The translations under genes and the position numbers were made by a program. 64,000 nucleotides of DNA. It comes from Paenalcaligenes niemegkensis (GTDB lineage: Bacteria > Pseudomonadota > Gammaproteobacteria > Burkholderiales > Burkholderiaceae_B). The notes beneath the pieces were generated by a model. The model made no database searches. It was not told the DNA's origin and was given only the letters and a program-made list of their open reading frames with translations. The first letter of the stretch is position 1, and every line of letters begins with the position of its first letter. Shown here piece by piece: positions 37,375 through 46,474 of this stretch. The stretch covers positions 1-64,000 of the forward strand of contig NZ_JAKGCT010000005.1 of the NCBI RefSeq assembly GCF_022230885.1. The letters are read 5' to 3'.

Positions 37375-39045
37375 TTACCTCATTGCCTGAAACGAGCCGA
37401 AGTCATCCAGATCGCCCAGCAGCTTCCGGATGAAGGCCTGGGCACGGGGCAAGCCTTCGCAGGCTTTGGCCAGACTGTTGAGCAAAGATCGCTGGCGTTC
37501 CGCACCGCGCAGTTTCACCAGTACCTTCTGCACCAGCAACTGATCGGTCACCTCATCAGGTGCATTTCTCAGATGCTGTGCATCAAAGGCGTGATAACGC
37601 ACAAACTCCTCAATCAGACGGTATCCGAACCCGAGACCATGCTGCTGCATGAACCCGTGAACCTCGGTCAATTTCGGCTCGGACACGGCACGGGCGGCAG
37701 CCAGCTCAGGATAACGCACTTCCAGAGAGCTCAGGAAACCAGGGATGTCCACCGCAGACATCTCAAGCACCGACGCCCGGTCCAGCACCTTATCACTGAC
37801 CGGGTTGGTCGTCTCATCAACGTTAATCGTGCCAATGATAAAAAGGTTATGAGGTAGCGGGATTTCCGCCCGGACACTGGTGCCGGTCGTCCCCTCCAGC
37901 GGCACGCTGTTGGAGTGCAGCCGCAGTACACCGTCACGGATCTCGATGGCAGACAGAATATCCGACAGGTAGTATTCCACCCTTGCCAGATTCATTTCGT
38001 CAAGCACCACAAAGACTGGCGAGCTCCCGTGCGCTATCGCCACCAACACTGCCTCCAGAAATGTCGGCACAACGTATCGATTGGTCAATACGTCGTAATA
38101 GCCTGTCAGACCTGACGGGTCGGTCCATTCAGGACGCACCGGACACTCAAAAATCAAGGGGTCAGCTGTAGCCTGGGAGGTCAGACCATGTACCGCCCTG
38201 GCATACTTCAGCGCCAGCTGCGTTTTGCCGGTTCCTGACAAGCCCGAAAGGATCACAAAATGCTTGTGATCCAGAAAGTTCAGTGCCGCATGAAACCGCC
38301 GCACCTCACCATTGGGGTAGTAACCACCAAGAGCTCTGACTGCGGCCTCGATCTCCTCTACCGGAATCGTTACGGGCATGCGGCACATTTCAGGACTGAG
38401 CGTCGCCGAATCGGTCCAGACCGGTAACTCATGAGTTTTCTCGCGACCCACAAGAGTACCGAGCCAACCAATGAACTCCCGGGCGAGCAAGCTGCGCCGT
38501 GCCGATGCAGTAGGTGGATAAAGGGCAACAACGATCTCATCGGGCTTAACCGCTGGCCCGAACGGAGATCGGTCGAAATCCAGGCTGTTCCAGAAGCCTG
38601 AGTTACGCATCCAGATCAGACCGTCCGCAGCTAGATACACCGGAACAAGATTATTCCTGTGACTATACTTAAACGGCTTACCGGCTTCGTCAGCGTCATT
38701 ATCGCTGTCGTCGCCCAACCCGTCGCTATCACCGCCTGCTCTTGCTACAGCGCCGAGCCTCTTCATCTCATCGAGACGTGCGAGAAACTTCTCCTTATCC
38801 TTACGGATAAGCACCGCGAAGTACACTTCGTCTTCCGGAGGAAACCGCATTACTGTCGCGATGATAAACGCCTCGGCGTCTGCACTCGCGCTGTTCAGGT
38901 TGGGAACACCGATTTGAACGCCACCCTCAACTACCTTCGCACTGTTGGAGACACCAAACAGCTTGTTGGTGCGGGTCGCTCTCGTCGCACGAAAATGTTT
39001 CTGCGCTTCCTCAAGAAACCGCTGCTGCCGCTCGACGAGGCTCAT
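37375..39045 (-). CDS. McrB-like AAA+ ATPase/GTPase restriction motor
   Basis: 556 residues. A non-conserved N-terminal half (DNA-recognition or substrate domain) is followed by a C-terminal AAA+ domain: Walker A ILSGLSGTGKTQLALKYA (about 265-280), Walker B with VVLDEMNLARVEYYLS, and sensor-1 GTINVDETTNPVSDKVLDRA. The MNLA box is characteristic of McrB. It translocates for the DUF2357 nuclease 4 bases downstream. AAGGAGATG upstream sets the start, and the gene overlaps the methyltransferase 3' end by 35 bases. Confidence 0.88.
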   Translation of the reverse strand: MSLVERQQRFLEEAQKHFRATRATRTNKLFGVSNSAKVVEGGVQIGVPNLNSASADAEAFIIATVMRFPPEDEVYFAVLIRKDKEKFLARLDEMKRLGAVARAGGDSDGLGDDSDNDADEAGKPFKYSHRNNLVPVYLAADGLIWMRNSGFWNSLDFDRSPFGPAVKPDEIVVALYPPTASARRSLLAREFIGWLGTLVGREKTHELPVWTDSATLSPEMCRMPVTIPVEEIEAAVRALGGYYPNGEVRRFHAALNFLDHKHFVILSGLSGTGKTQLALKYARAVHGLTSQATADPLIFECPVRPEWTDPSGLTGYYDVLTNRYVVPTFLEAVLVAIAHGSSPVFVVLDEMNLARVEYYLSDILSAIEIRDGVLRLHSNSVPLEGTTGTSVRAEIPLPHNLFIIGTINVDETTNPVSDKVLDRASVLEMSAVDIPGFLSSLEVRYPELAAARAVSEPKLTEVHGFMQQHGLGFGYRLIEEFVRYHAFDAQHLRNAPDEVTDQLLVQKVLVKLRGAERQRSLLNSLAKACEGLPRAQAFIRKLLGDLDDFGSFQAMR

Positions 39046-40516
39046 CTGCCATCTCCTTTGCTGTGACTGCTAATTTAATTGTCTGCATCATTTGTGTGGC
39101 AAGAGCCTTAGCCAGCAATGGCGGTACGGCATTACCGATCTGCTTAAACGCAGGATTCATCGTGCCGCTGAAGCGGAAGCCATCCGGGAACGATTGCAGA
39201 CGGGCCGCTTCACGTACGGAGATCGTCCGCGCCTGCTTACTGTCGTAATGGATATGGCTGTAGCCGTCTTTGCCAAGGTGCGCCATAAGCGTGCGTGCAG
39301 GCTGATCGCGCCACATCTTGCGCCACTTGTTCGGAAACTTACTTGCATCATACGGGGGCACGATAGACGCCCAAAGTGCTTTGTATTTCGCAGAACCCTC
39401 TGTAAGCTTTTCACCCCGGGCCCGAGCCGCAGCCAGTTGCTCTTCGAACATCTGAACCGCGTGCGCATGAGCCTGTGGATACTGATCACCGGGATTCATA
39501 CGCGCGAACAACGCATAATCCCGGGGCAAGTATCTGATGACATGATCCGTTAAGCCCTCTTTGGGCGCTTCATGCCCGGGCCAGTTACGCATCAGATCAG
39601 CATAAGCTGAAGTTTTCTTACGACCATAACTGACAGGCGTGTCGAAGCGCCGTGCACCCCGGGTAATCTTCCCCGCAGCGAGCAGTTCACGAGCATTAAT
39701 TGCCGGCAAATCTCCGAGCGCATCCTCAGCCGTCACCGCCGGAGGGAGATCCTGGGTGGCTGCCGGAGGCACGATATAAGAGTGTGCCTCGTTTTCCAGA
39801 CGACGAAGCGCATTAAGCGCGACCGAACGCGAACCTTCATAGCCCGGAGGTAACACAAGCCAGTTCGTCGGAGACGGGAACGAAACCTTAGCCCCCAACT
39901 CATTCCGGTAGGCAATCAGAAACATACGCTCTCTCATCTGAGGAACGCCATAGAACGCTGAGTTAAGCAAAGTATAGGCACCGCTATAGCCTTTCGCTTC
40001 CAGCACTTCGCAGGTTTGTTCGGCAATATTCTGACCGCCATGGTTCAGAATATCTGGCACATTTTCCATGAGAACCGCCAGTGGCTGAAAGGCCTTGACG
40101 TACTCGAGATATTTTTTATAGAGCTGCGCCCGAGGGTCATGAATAAAGGCTTCAGGATGCTCCTCAATCTCACGCAACTTCGATCTGCCTACACGGGCAA
40201 AAGCCTGACAAGGAGGCCCTCCGACAACCACGTCGAACGCATCCTCCACATTGTCCAGCCCAAGCTGCAGACAAAGTTCAGCAGGAGAAGTCTTCGTTAT
40301 ATCGATCGCCTGACTGTGTGCCTCAGCACCGTTATGGAAGTTCAGACCATGAGACTCCGCGGCAGCGGGATCAAACTCGACAGCCCCCACTATTTCAAAG
40401 CCAGCGCTTTCAAAACCAATGGATATGCCACCGCAACCGGCGAACAAATCCAGAACGCGGGGCTTCGCGCCTGTCCGAAGACGCGCCAGCTTGCGAACAA
40501 TGGCATCATTATTCAT
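39011..40516 (-). CDS. DNA (cytosine-5) methyltransferase
   Basis: 501 residues with the ordered C5 motifs: I RVLDLFAGCGGISIGFE, IV VGGPPCQAFARVG (catalytic Cys), VI LMENVPDIL, VIII VPQMRERMFLIA, and X RLQSFPDGFRFSGTMNPAFKQIGNAVPP. A large target-recognition region lies between VIII and IX. Start at 40516 is chosen because upstream codons overlap the RHH gene. It protects DNA in a cluster with a McrB-like motor, a DUF2357 nuclease and Vsr. The recognition site cannot be read from sequence. Confidence 0.93.
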   Translation of the reverse strand: MNNDAIVRKLARLRTGAKPRVLDLFAGCGGISIGFESAGFEIVGAVEFDPAAAESHGLNFHNGAEAHSQAIDITKTSPAELCLQLGLDNVEDAFDVVVGGPPCQAFARVGRSKLREIEEHPEAFIHDPRAQLYKKYLEYVKAFQPLAVLMENVPDILNHGGQNIAEQTCEVLEAKGYSGAYTLLNSAFYGVPQMRERMFLIAYRNELGAKVSFPSPTNWLVLPPGYEGSRSVALNALRRLENEAHSYIVPPAATQDLPPAVTAEDALGDLPAINARELLAAGKITRGARRFDTPVSYGRKKTSAYADLMRNWPGHEAPKEGLTDHVIRYLPRDYALFARMNPGDQYPQAHAHAVQMFEEQLAAARARGEKLTEGSAKYKALWASIVPPYDASKFPNKWRKMWRDQPARTLMAHLGKDGYSHIHYDSKQARTISVREAARLQSFPDGFRFSGTMNPAFKQIGNAVPPLLAKALATQMMQTIKLAVTAKEMADEPRRAAAAVS

Positions 40517-40730
40517 TTGAATCGGATCCTTCTCGGGAGGACAAGCGCAGAGGCAGCTCGAGCTGCCCCTGATGCTCATCCAGAAAACGTTGTATTGCCA
40601 TACGGATGACCCAGGCAGCAGAAACATGGTTGGCATCAGCAAGAGCCTGTACGCGCAGATGCGCGCCCTCCGGCAGCATCACGGAGGTTCTCACGGTCTT
40701 TCGGGCAGGAGCGATAGGGCTACGGGCCAT
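40509..40730 (-). CDS. Ribbon-helix-helix controller of the methyltransferase cluster
   Basis: 73 residues starting MARSPIAPARKTVRTSVMLP, then ADANHVSAAWVIRMAIQRFL, an RHH DNA-binding core with a short acidic tail. It precedes the methyltransferase and overlaps it by eight bases, so the two are coupled. A dyad lies 30 bp upstream, inside the divergent promoter region. By position it is the likely controller for both divergent units. Confidence 0.72.
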   Translation of the reverse strand: MARSPIAPARKTVRTSVMLPEGAHLRVQALADANHVSAAWVIRMAIQRFLDEHQGQLELPLRLSSREGSDSNE

Positions 40731-40760
40731 AGATTGAATGTCCATCAATTGGATGGTAAT

Positions 40761-40776
40761 GGTGCTATTATGCACC
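40761..40776. promoter_or_regulatory. Dyad operator in the divergent promoter region (methyltransferase / DUF3883)
   Basis: GGTGCTATTATGCACC: perfect five-base arms around TATTAT, which can also serve as a -10 box. A related half-site TGCACC lies at 40791-40796, and CCATC/GATGG arms occur at 40742-40756. The dyad is midway between the RHH start (40730) and the DUF3883 gene (40866), so it is probably the controller's site. Confidence 0.5.
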
Positions 40777-40865
40777 ACTATGCATACCTCTGCACCACCT
40801 CCGCAATCGCCCGCCAGGGCGATATAGTAGAAGATCCCAGACACTCAGAACAAGAAGGAAATTCC

Positions 40866-41987
40866 ATGTCGCGCAAACTGGCTCTGAAGCGGCTTACGGC
40901 CTCAGATCTGACATTTTTCAAGTGGCATTTCCGTAATCGCCCTGCAGGTAACCAGAAAGCGTTCAATCTCGATACCCGGATCATCGCTGATACGCTGTAT
41001 CCAGAACTGGGCAAGCCCTCCACACAACGGACCCCGGTCTATCTGCTCGCGGTTCATCTGTTCGGACCGGGCCTGGTACAGCCATACACGCTGGCTCGAA
41101 AGATACTGAAACAACAGAAAAACTGGCGCCTGAACGGTGAACAGATTGACAATCCGGACGACGATCCTGAGCGCTACAACATCCTCGCACCGGGTGACTT
41201 CGCATTGTTTGAGTTCTCTGGCAACGACAGGCCGGAAGCGGTAAAGATCAACTTCGTTGCAAGCGGGATCCCGGCTGACTCAGGTATACACCGGGAGCTT
41301 GCCCGCAGATACCCCTCAGGTTCTATGTGGGTACTCCAGGAAACGTCTGTCGCGGACGTACTGACGGCCGCATCTCCCCCGCCAGGACATCCGCTTTATA
41401 GCTGGATTGAAAGCGACGCTCTCGAGGATGCCGCGCTGGGAGGAGCCACCGGAGCGGCAACCATCAACAGTCGATCCGCAGGCCGAGGTATCAGCCCTGA
41501 AGATTTCATCCGTTCCCGGCAGGCCGCAGAGCAAACGGGTGTGACAGGTGAAAATCTTCTGAACGCCTATCTGGACTATGAGCACTCGCAAAGCCGGATC
41601 AGTGAATTCGAATGGACGGCCAGCATCAATGCCGTCGCACCTTTTGACTTCCGGGTGACCACAACACCTGGCGATACCCGTGTCATTGACGCCAAAAGCA
41701 CCAGCGGAACGTTTACCAATCCGCTCCATCTTTCACTCGGAGAAGTGTATCGGGCTGTTCACGGCCCGGAACTTTATGACATCTACCGCCTGTATGAAGT
41801 GACTGAAGAGACCGCAAAGATGCGGATTGCGCGCGACATTGGTCCCAAACTGCGTGGGATTCTGGACCAGCTGAGTGCTCTTCCCTCGGGCGTAACGGCG
41901 GACGGCATTTCCGTCCGGCCTGCTTTCCTGGACTTCGATACGGACGAGATTATTCTCGCAAGCTCGTATGGCGAGGACACAGACTGA
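40866..41987 (+). CDS. DUF3883-type putative nuclease subunit
   Basis: 373 residues. Residues 225-330 carry the DUF3883 signature: GVTGENLLNAYLDYEH, FDFRVTTTPGDTRVIDAKSTSG and NPLHLSLGEVYRA. The Asp-x-Lys at 275-277 fits a PD-(D/E)XK-like active site. The first 200 residues are unrecognised. GAAGGA upstream supports the start. It overlaps the HNH gene by one base (TGATG), so the two are translated together. I infer a restriction or defence role. Confidence 0.72.
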   Translation: MSRKLALKRLTASDLTFFKWHFRNRPAGNQKAFNLDTRIIADTLYPELGKPSTQRTPVYLLAVHLFGPGLVQPYTLARKILKQQKNWRLNGEQIDNPDDDPERYNILAPGDFALFEFSGNDRPEAVKINFVASGIPADSGIHRELARRYPSGSMWVLQETSVADVLTAASPPPGHPLYSWIESDALEDAALGGATGAATINSRSAGRGISPEDFIRSRQAAEQTGVTGENLLNAYLDYEHSQSRISEFEWTASINAVAPFDFRVTTTPGDTRVIDAKSTSGTFTNPLHLSLGEVYRAVHGPELYDIYRLYEVTEETAKMRIARDIGPKLRGILDQLSALPSGVTADGISVRPAFLDFDTDEIILASSYGEDTD

Positions 41988-43018
41988 TGGCGACGCCCCG
42001 TACCTGGTCTCTTATCTCCCTGGAGCCTGAAGCCCGTCAGTACGGTGGGAATACCGGCTACCTCGATGAGACGCAACGGGTCTACCGTTACGATAGCAGT
42101 GTTCCCAACCATAAACAGCTTGCGACGGGAGACTTGGTTTTTGTCAGGGATTCGAAGCGCCTGCTGGGAGTCGCCCGAATCGAAAGCATTTCGGTTTCCA
42201 CCATCGAGAAAATCCGGAGGCGGTGCCCCGTATGCGGGCAGACCGGTATCAAACGTCGCAAGTCCAATCCGATCCCTTGGCGGTGCACAAAAGGGCATGA
42301 GTTTCAGGCGCCTAGAGAGGAGGTCATCAACGTCTCGGGCTACGAGGCCAGATATGAACGGAGTTTCGTTAAAACGCCAGAAGCCGTAGCCGTCGGAGAG
42401 CTGAAGGCCGCAGCCCTTCGTCCTAACGATCAGCTTTCAATTGAGGAGTTAGATCTCGCCAGAATCGAACAGACACTTCTCTCCAGTTATCCTCAAACAC
42501 GAGCACTGATTGAGCATTTTCTGCATCGTCATGTACTCAGTCCCTCGGAGGCGGATTCAGAAGCAGAGACGGGAGCGGACAACACTTCAGACTCTGCTTT
42601 CATTGCGACCATGACCGACACCCGAGAAAGCGTGCTCCGGTCCATCCGGATCCGACGGGGGCAGAAAACGTTCCGCGACAAACTCATCCGACGGTATGGA
42701 GCCCGTTGTCTGGCATCCGGCTGCGAACTGATGGATATTGTCGAGGCGGCCCATATCGACCCGTTTCGCGACGCCAACGACCATCACCCCGAGAACGGAC
42801 TGTTACTCAGGGCAGATCTGCATACACTGTTCGATTTGAACCTGATGGGTATCGATCCCGACTCCCTGACCTTGCGGTTTCCAGCACACGTCAGAAATGC
42901 AGGATATCAGTCGCTTGAGAGGAACGTTCTGCAGCTTCCGACTAGTAGCAAACCTGCGCAAGCTCCTCTCATAAGAAGATGGGAAGCTTACTTGGCATCC
43001 ACAGAACGGTACTCTTAA
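41987..43018 (+). CDS. HNH endonuclease with zinc finger
   Basis: 343 residues. N-terminal half beta-rich with a CxxC…CxxxH zinc knuckle (Cys80, Cys83, Cys100, His104). The C-terminal HNH_2 domain reads YGARCLASGCELMDIVEAAHIDP… HHPENGLLLRADLHTLFDLNLMGID. Translationally coupled to the DUF3883 gene. The stop lies four bases inside the opposite-strand NERD-helicase end, so the two units converge tightly. Likely a modification-sensing or restriction nuclease; specificity unknown. Confidence 0.85.
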   Translation: MATPRTWSLISLEPEARQYGGNTGYLDETQRVYRYDSSVPNHKQLATGDLVFVRDSKRLLGVARIESISVSTIEKIRRRCPVCGQTGIKRRKSNPIPWRCTKGHEFQAPREEVINVSGYEARYERSFVKTPEAVAVGELKAAALRPNDQLSIEELDLARIEQTLLSSYPQTRALIEHFLHRHVLSPSEADSEAETGADNTSDSAFIATMTDTRESVLRSIRIRRGQKTFRDKLIRRYGARCLASGCELMDIVEAAHIDPFRDANDHHPENGLLLRADLHTLFDLNLMGIDPDSLTLRFPAHVRNAGYQSLERNVLQLPTSSKPAQAPLIRRWEAYLASTERYS

Positions 43019-44640
43019 GTTCTGCCTTGTAACCAGCTAAGTATTACAGGCTCGCCCACAACAGACAGAAGCACACGCGCACGCGAAAGAGCCACATAGG
43101 CCAATTCGACTTCGTCTGCCAGCTCTTTAGTTGCAGCAAGGATTACCACCTTTCGCTCGAGGCCTTTGAAGTTTCGCACACTGGAGACAGCTAAGCCCCG
43201 ATCCAGCAGACCCTTGATCTTCTCCTGTAACTGCTGGAGCAATCGAAAATCCTCCGACAGAATAACAACCTCACCCGGATTTATTGCTTGCCTGCATAAA
43301 TCTTGAGCCAGATTTGCCACAGTTTTTGCGACTTCTTCTGTGGAACACTCCACCCATTGGACCTCAACCCCATCCGGCCCGTCGGCGATAACAGGAAGTC
43401 CCGTGTAGAAATGCGTAGTAGCACTGTGAATTGCCCGGGTATTCCGCAGGTTCCTACTCAAGCGTACTGGAATCATAGCGAAGCTGGCGAGCTGTCCGGT
43501 TAGCTCACCGTAAACACGCTGATTTGTATCGTAAAACGCGTGTAGTCGTGAGCTAGTCGCATCTGTTAATGCCGAATCCAGAGCAACCCACCAATGAGGC
43601 TTGAAGTCTTGCGCCTCATCAACCACGATGGCATCAAATCGAAGAGAAGGCTCTTGCGTAACAGCATCAAGCAACAGTTCGGGACCGCCATCTGAAGAAA
43701 AAGCGGCTGAAGCGTTGGCAATGCCAGCCTGCAGCCCCATCTGCGTACACAGCCGGGGAAAGCTCATCACCTCGACAGGCTTGTCGCACAAGTGCCCACG
43801 CAAATCAGCCGCCAGCTCATCGCTGAGACACGTCAGCAGAGTGCGACTCCCTGCTTCTGCCAGACGCAGCGCGTCTTCCATGGCAACAATAGTTTTCCCT
43901 GTACCTGCGCCGCCGCCGATAGCAACTCTGGGAAGATGTGCTATTGAATCAAGTATGTGAAACTGTTGGGGAGTAAGGCATTGAATCTGCTGCTCGTCAT
44001 CGGTCAGCATATGGCCAAGTGGAACGCGTAAAGTAAAAGGCGCGGCCAGCAGACGCTCGAATGCCTGCACACCTTCTGATCCCAGTTCATCTTCCTGTCC
44101 TCCGCTTAAGCGAGTTAATACCCACGCACCAAGCTTCGAAAGATCTGATCGGCAGCAGAAAAGCTCTCTAGGCTTATCTGCGCCCAGATTTCGCGGAGGG
44201 CTTTCAGTGTCCGGAAATATAACTGCATGTCGCGCCCGGACAAAGCGAGCGGCTGGCCAATTGCGTTGCCGCTTTGCGCGTTCGAGTAGCTCATATTTTG
44301 CACGTCGTGCCTGATCGACAGGATTTTTAATCGAATGGCGGTACTTATCTCGGTCCGTGCTCCACCAGGAATCAGTCGCCGGATCGTAGGTAATCCCTCC
44401 TCCCTTTACCTCAATAGCAAGATAGCCGTGCTTCGGGTGAACAATCACAAAATCGCACTCGCCGTCCTTCTCTCCGCCTGTAGGCGTGAGCCCCAACCAG
44501 GGCCTGCTGTAAAAAACCGTCCAGCCAGCGTCCAGTTGTTCACGGAGCAGATCATAAACTCTGACTTCGGCTTTCCGGTATCTATCTTCCCGAACTTGGG
44601 TCGGCAGTACTTGCGGCCACATTCTTGGGCCCGTAGTCAT
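43015..44640 (-). CDS. NERD-domain superfamily 1 helicase
   Basis: 541 residues. NERD nuclease-related domain at about 20-130 with the PD-(D/E)XK pattern GECDFVIVHP (Asp63) and LAIEVKG (Glu77, Lys79). SF1 helicase: Walker A AIGGGAGTGKTIV (240-252), VVDEAQDF (340-346), then an AYVALSRARVLLSV motif VI. Start ATG overlaps the drmB stop. Last gene of a four-gene operon. A nuclease-helicase fusion would suit processing of foreign DNA opened by the DrmA/UvrD helicases. Confidence 0.85.
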   Translation of the reverse strand: MTTGPRMWPQVLPTQVREDRYRKAEVRVYDLLREQLDAGWTVFYSRPWLGLTPTGGEKDGECDFVIVHPKHGYLAIEVKGGGITYDPATDSWWSTDRDKYRHSIKNPVDQARRAKYELLERAKRQRNWPAARFVRARHAVIFPDTESPPRNLGADKPRELFCCRSDLSKLGAWVLTRLSGGQEDELGSEGVQAFERLLAAPFTLRVPLGHMLTDDEQQIQCLTPQQFHILDSIAHLPRVAIGGGAGTGKTIVAMEDALRLAEAGSRTLLTCLSDELAADLRGHLCDKPVEVMSFPRLCTQMGLQAGIANASAAFSSDGGPELLLDAVTQEPSLRFDAIVVDEAQDFKPHWWVALDSALTDATSSRLHAFYDTNQRVYGELTGQLASFAMIPVRLSRNLRNTRAIHSATTHFYTGLPVIADGPDGVEVQWVECSTEEVAKTVANLAQDLCRQAINPGEVVILSEDFRLLQQLQEKIKGLLDRGLAVSSVRNFKGLERKVVILAATKELADEVELAYVALSRARVLLSVVGEPVILSWLQGRT

Positions 44641-46474
44641 TCGGCAGCTCGGTCAAGAACCGGTCGGAAGAATCCTAACTCAGGCTGACTCGGGGTTCCT
44701 ACAAGCGTTGCCCGGTCCAGGAACCGGTTAAATTCCTCGCAGGAAGTCTCCGGCGCCATCACACAAGAGTGACAAGCTGCCAGCGAAAGTCCGTCTTCAG
44801 GCGCCATCATGTCCTCAATGCAAAGCGGATCAGATGAGCACCAAGTCTGAGCATGAAGCGCAGCAATAATTGTGCGCTTCATCCGCTCAGGATCTCCCTG
44901 CCTCTGTAATCCACCGAGCGTCCCATCATCGTCTGTTGTCGCCGTGTAAATTAGAACACCGGCCATCGCCGCGTCGGCTTGACCCACATAGAGACGTTCG
45001 CGCAGAGCTGTAGAAGAATAGCCACACTCAAGCGTCAATTGCCTCATCAGAGCATGTGCAAAGGTATGAATGAGAAGAAAGCGCGGCGTAATCGCGCGCA
45101 AAGGTGAGGAACCTGCTCCATGACGCTCGTGCCACTCGGACAGCCACTGTGTATTGATCGTTGATGCCCTGCGCCGGACATCGGGATGACTTTCCCATGC
45201 TGAAACCGCAGCCGGATCAAATTCCAGAAAAATACCTTCGCCACGAACCTCTATAGCAGGTAGCCAATCCAGATCTTTACGGACTGAAAGACGCGCTATA
45301 TCGGGCGACTCTGGATCGCCAGGGGGCTGAATCCGTGTGAATCCTCTGACGGCACGCACCTCTCGCAGACGAACCACCTTGACTAGGCGTGAGAACAGCG
45401 AAGCGATAAAAGCGGGTACGGACTGTGGGCGTATTTCAAACTCCCGATCCAGGCCCTGAGCCGCAACACCACCGGTGAGCTGCCGATATTCTTCGAGGCG
45501 AAGGTCAGTCGTTTCAATTGCATCGTGAGCGCTAAGGCGGCGCTCGATTTCCAAAGCCAGCATTTCGGGCGTAAGAGCAAGCTCTTTAAGTGCCGGTGCC
45601 AGCGTACCGCGCGCCAGCATCTTGATAAAGCCGGCCCGATCTTCAGGATGCGTTTCCACAATAGGATCCCACTGAACGCCAAGCGCTTCTTGCAGGCGAT
45701 CGGACCAGGGAGGAATACTGAGGGCCGACTCAACAACAGGAAAATAAAGATTAGAGGCACCGCGCTGAACCGCTCTCGCCTTGCGTGTGCATGACTCGTT
45801 GCTTGCAGCAAGCCATGGTCTCTTTCCCCGGCAATCTGGAAACCTTTGCCATGTGTCGGCCGAGAAAATTCCGTCCATGGATCTCCTGCTCTTGCAGTCG
45901 GGGCAGCTCAGCATCAGGCCGGCAAGGCCAGGTCGCTCTGAAGTCAGCTTAAGAAATCCTCGACGACTCTTGCAGACCTCCGTATGTCCGACCCATGTAT
46001 GCCAGGGGAACTCATCGAGGTGTCCGGCTTCGCATGCCATCACGAAGCGAACCGGAATGGCAAAAACCTTATCCTGTCCCGGCGCTTTCTGAGTACAGGA
46101 AGTACACCAACGTCCCGCATGGCCAGGCGCCTCAGCCCAGCAATCTTCGGGGCCTATCCTGTCACAATGCGGGCATTGAAGCCAACTTGGAAAGCGCACC
46201 GCAACCAGAGAGCGTTCAGCATCTTTGTCCGTTGATGGATCGCGCACAGGAGGCAGCCGAAAACCCTTGACGCCCAGCTTCTTCTGTAGCCGTTCCTCGC
46301 GGATGGCTTGAGAGTGCAGCATGCCCCCGGTGGAAAGTTCGAGTCCCACTCTTCGAGACCGGCCGCGACCGCCGATATAGAAGCGCCGCCTGCCCTGAAG
46401 TCAATAATAGCTCCTGGCCCGAACGTTGCAGCGGCAGCGCTGCGGCGAAGTTCACCTAGATCATTTTTAGCCAT
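44637..46474 (-). CDS. drmB: DrmB-like DUF1998 protein (frame break at C5, 46324-46328)
   Basis: Repaired length 612 aa, the size of DISARM DrmB. The N-terminus MAKNDLGELRRSAAAATFGP… is in a different frame. Adding one G to the G5 run joins it to …GMLHSQAIREERLQKKLGVKGF. Several Cys pairs suggest zinc sites (CPHC, CTSC, CPDC). The C-terminal DUF1998 block is LLIHTFAHALMRQLTLECGY… with CSSDPLC and ACHSC. Its ATG overlaps the end of drmA by eight bases. In DISARM, DrmA and DrmB form the core complex that recognises incoming DNA. Confidence 0.86.
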
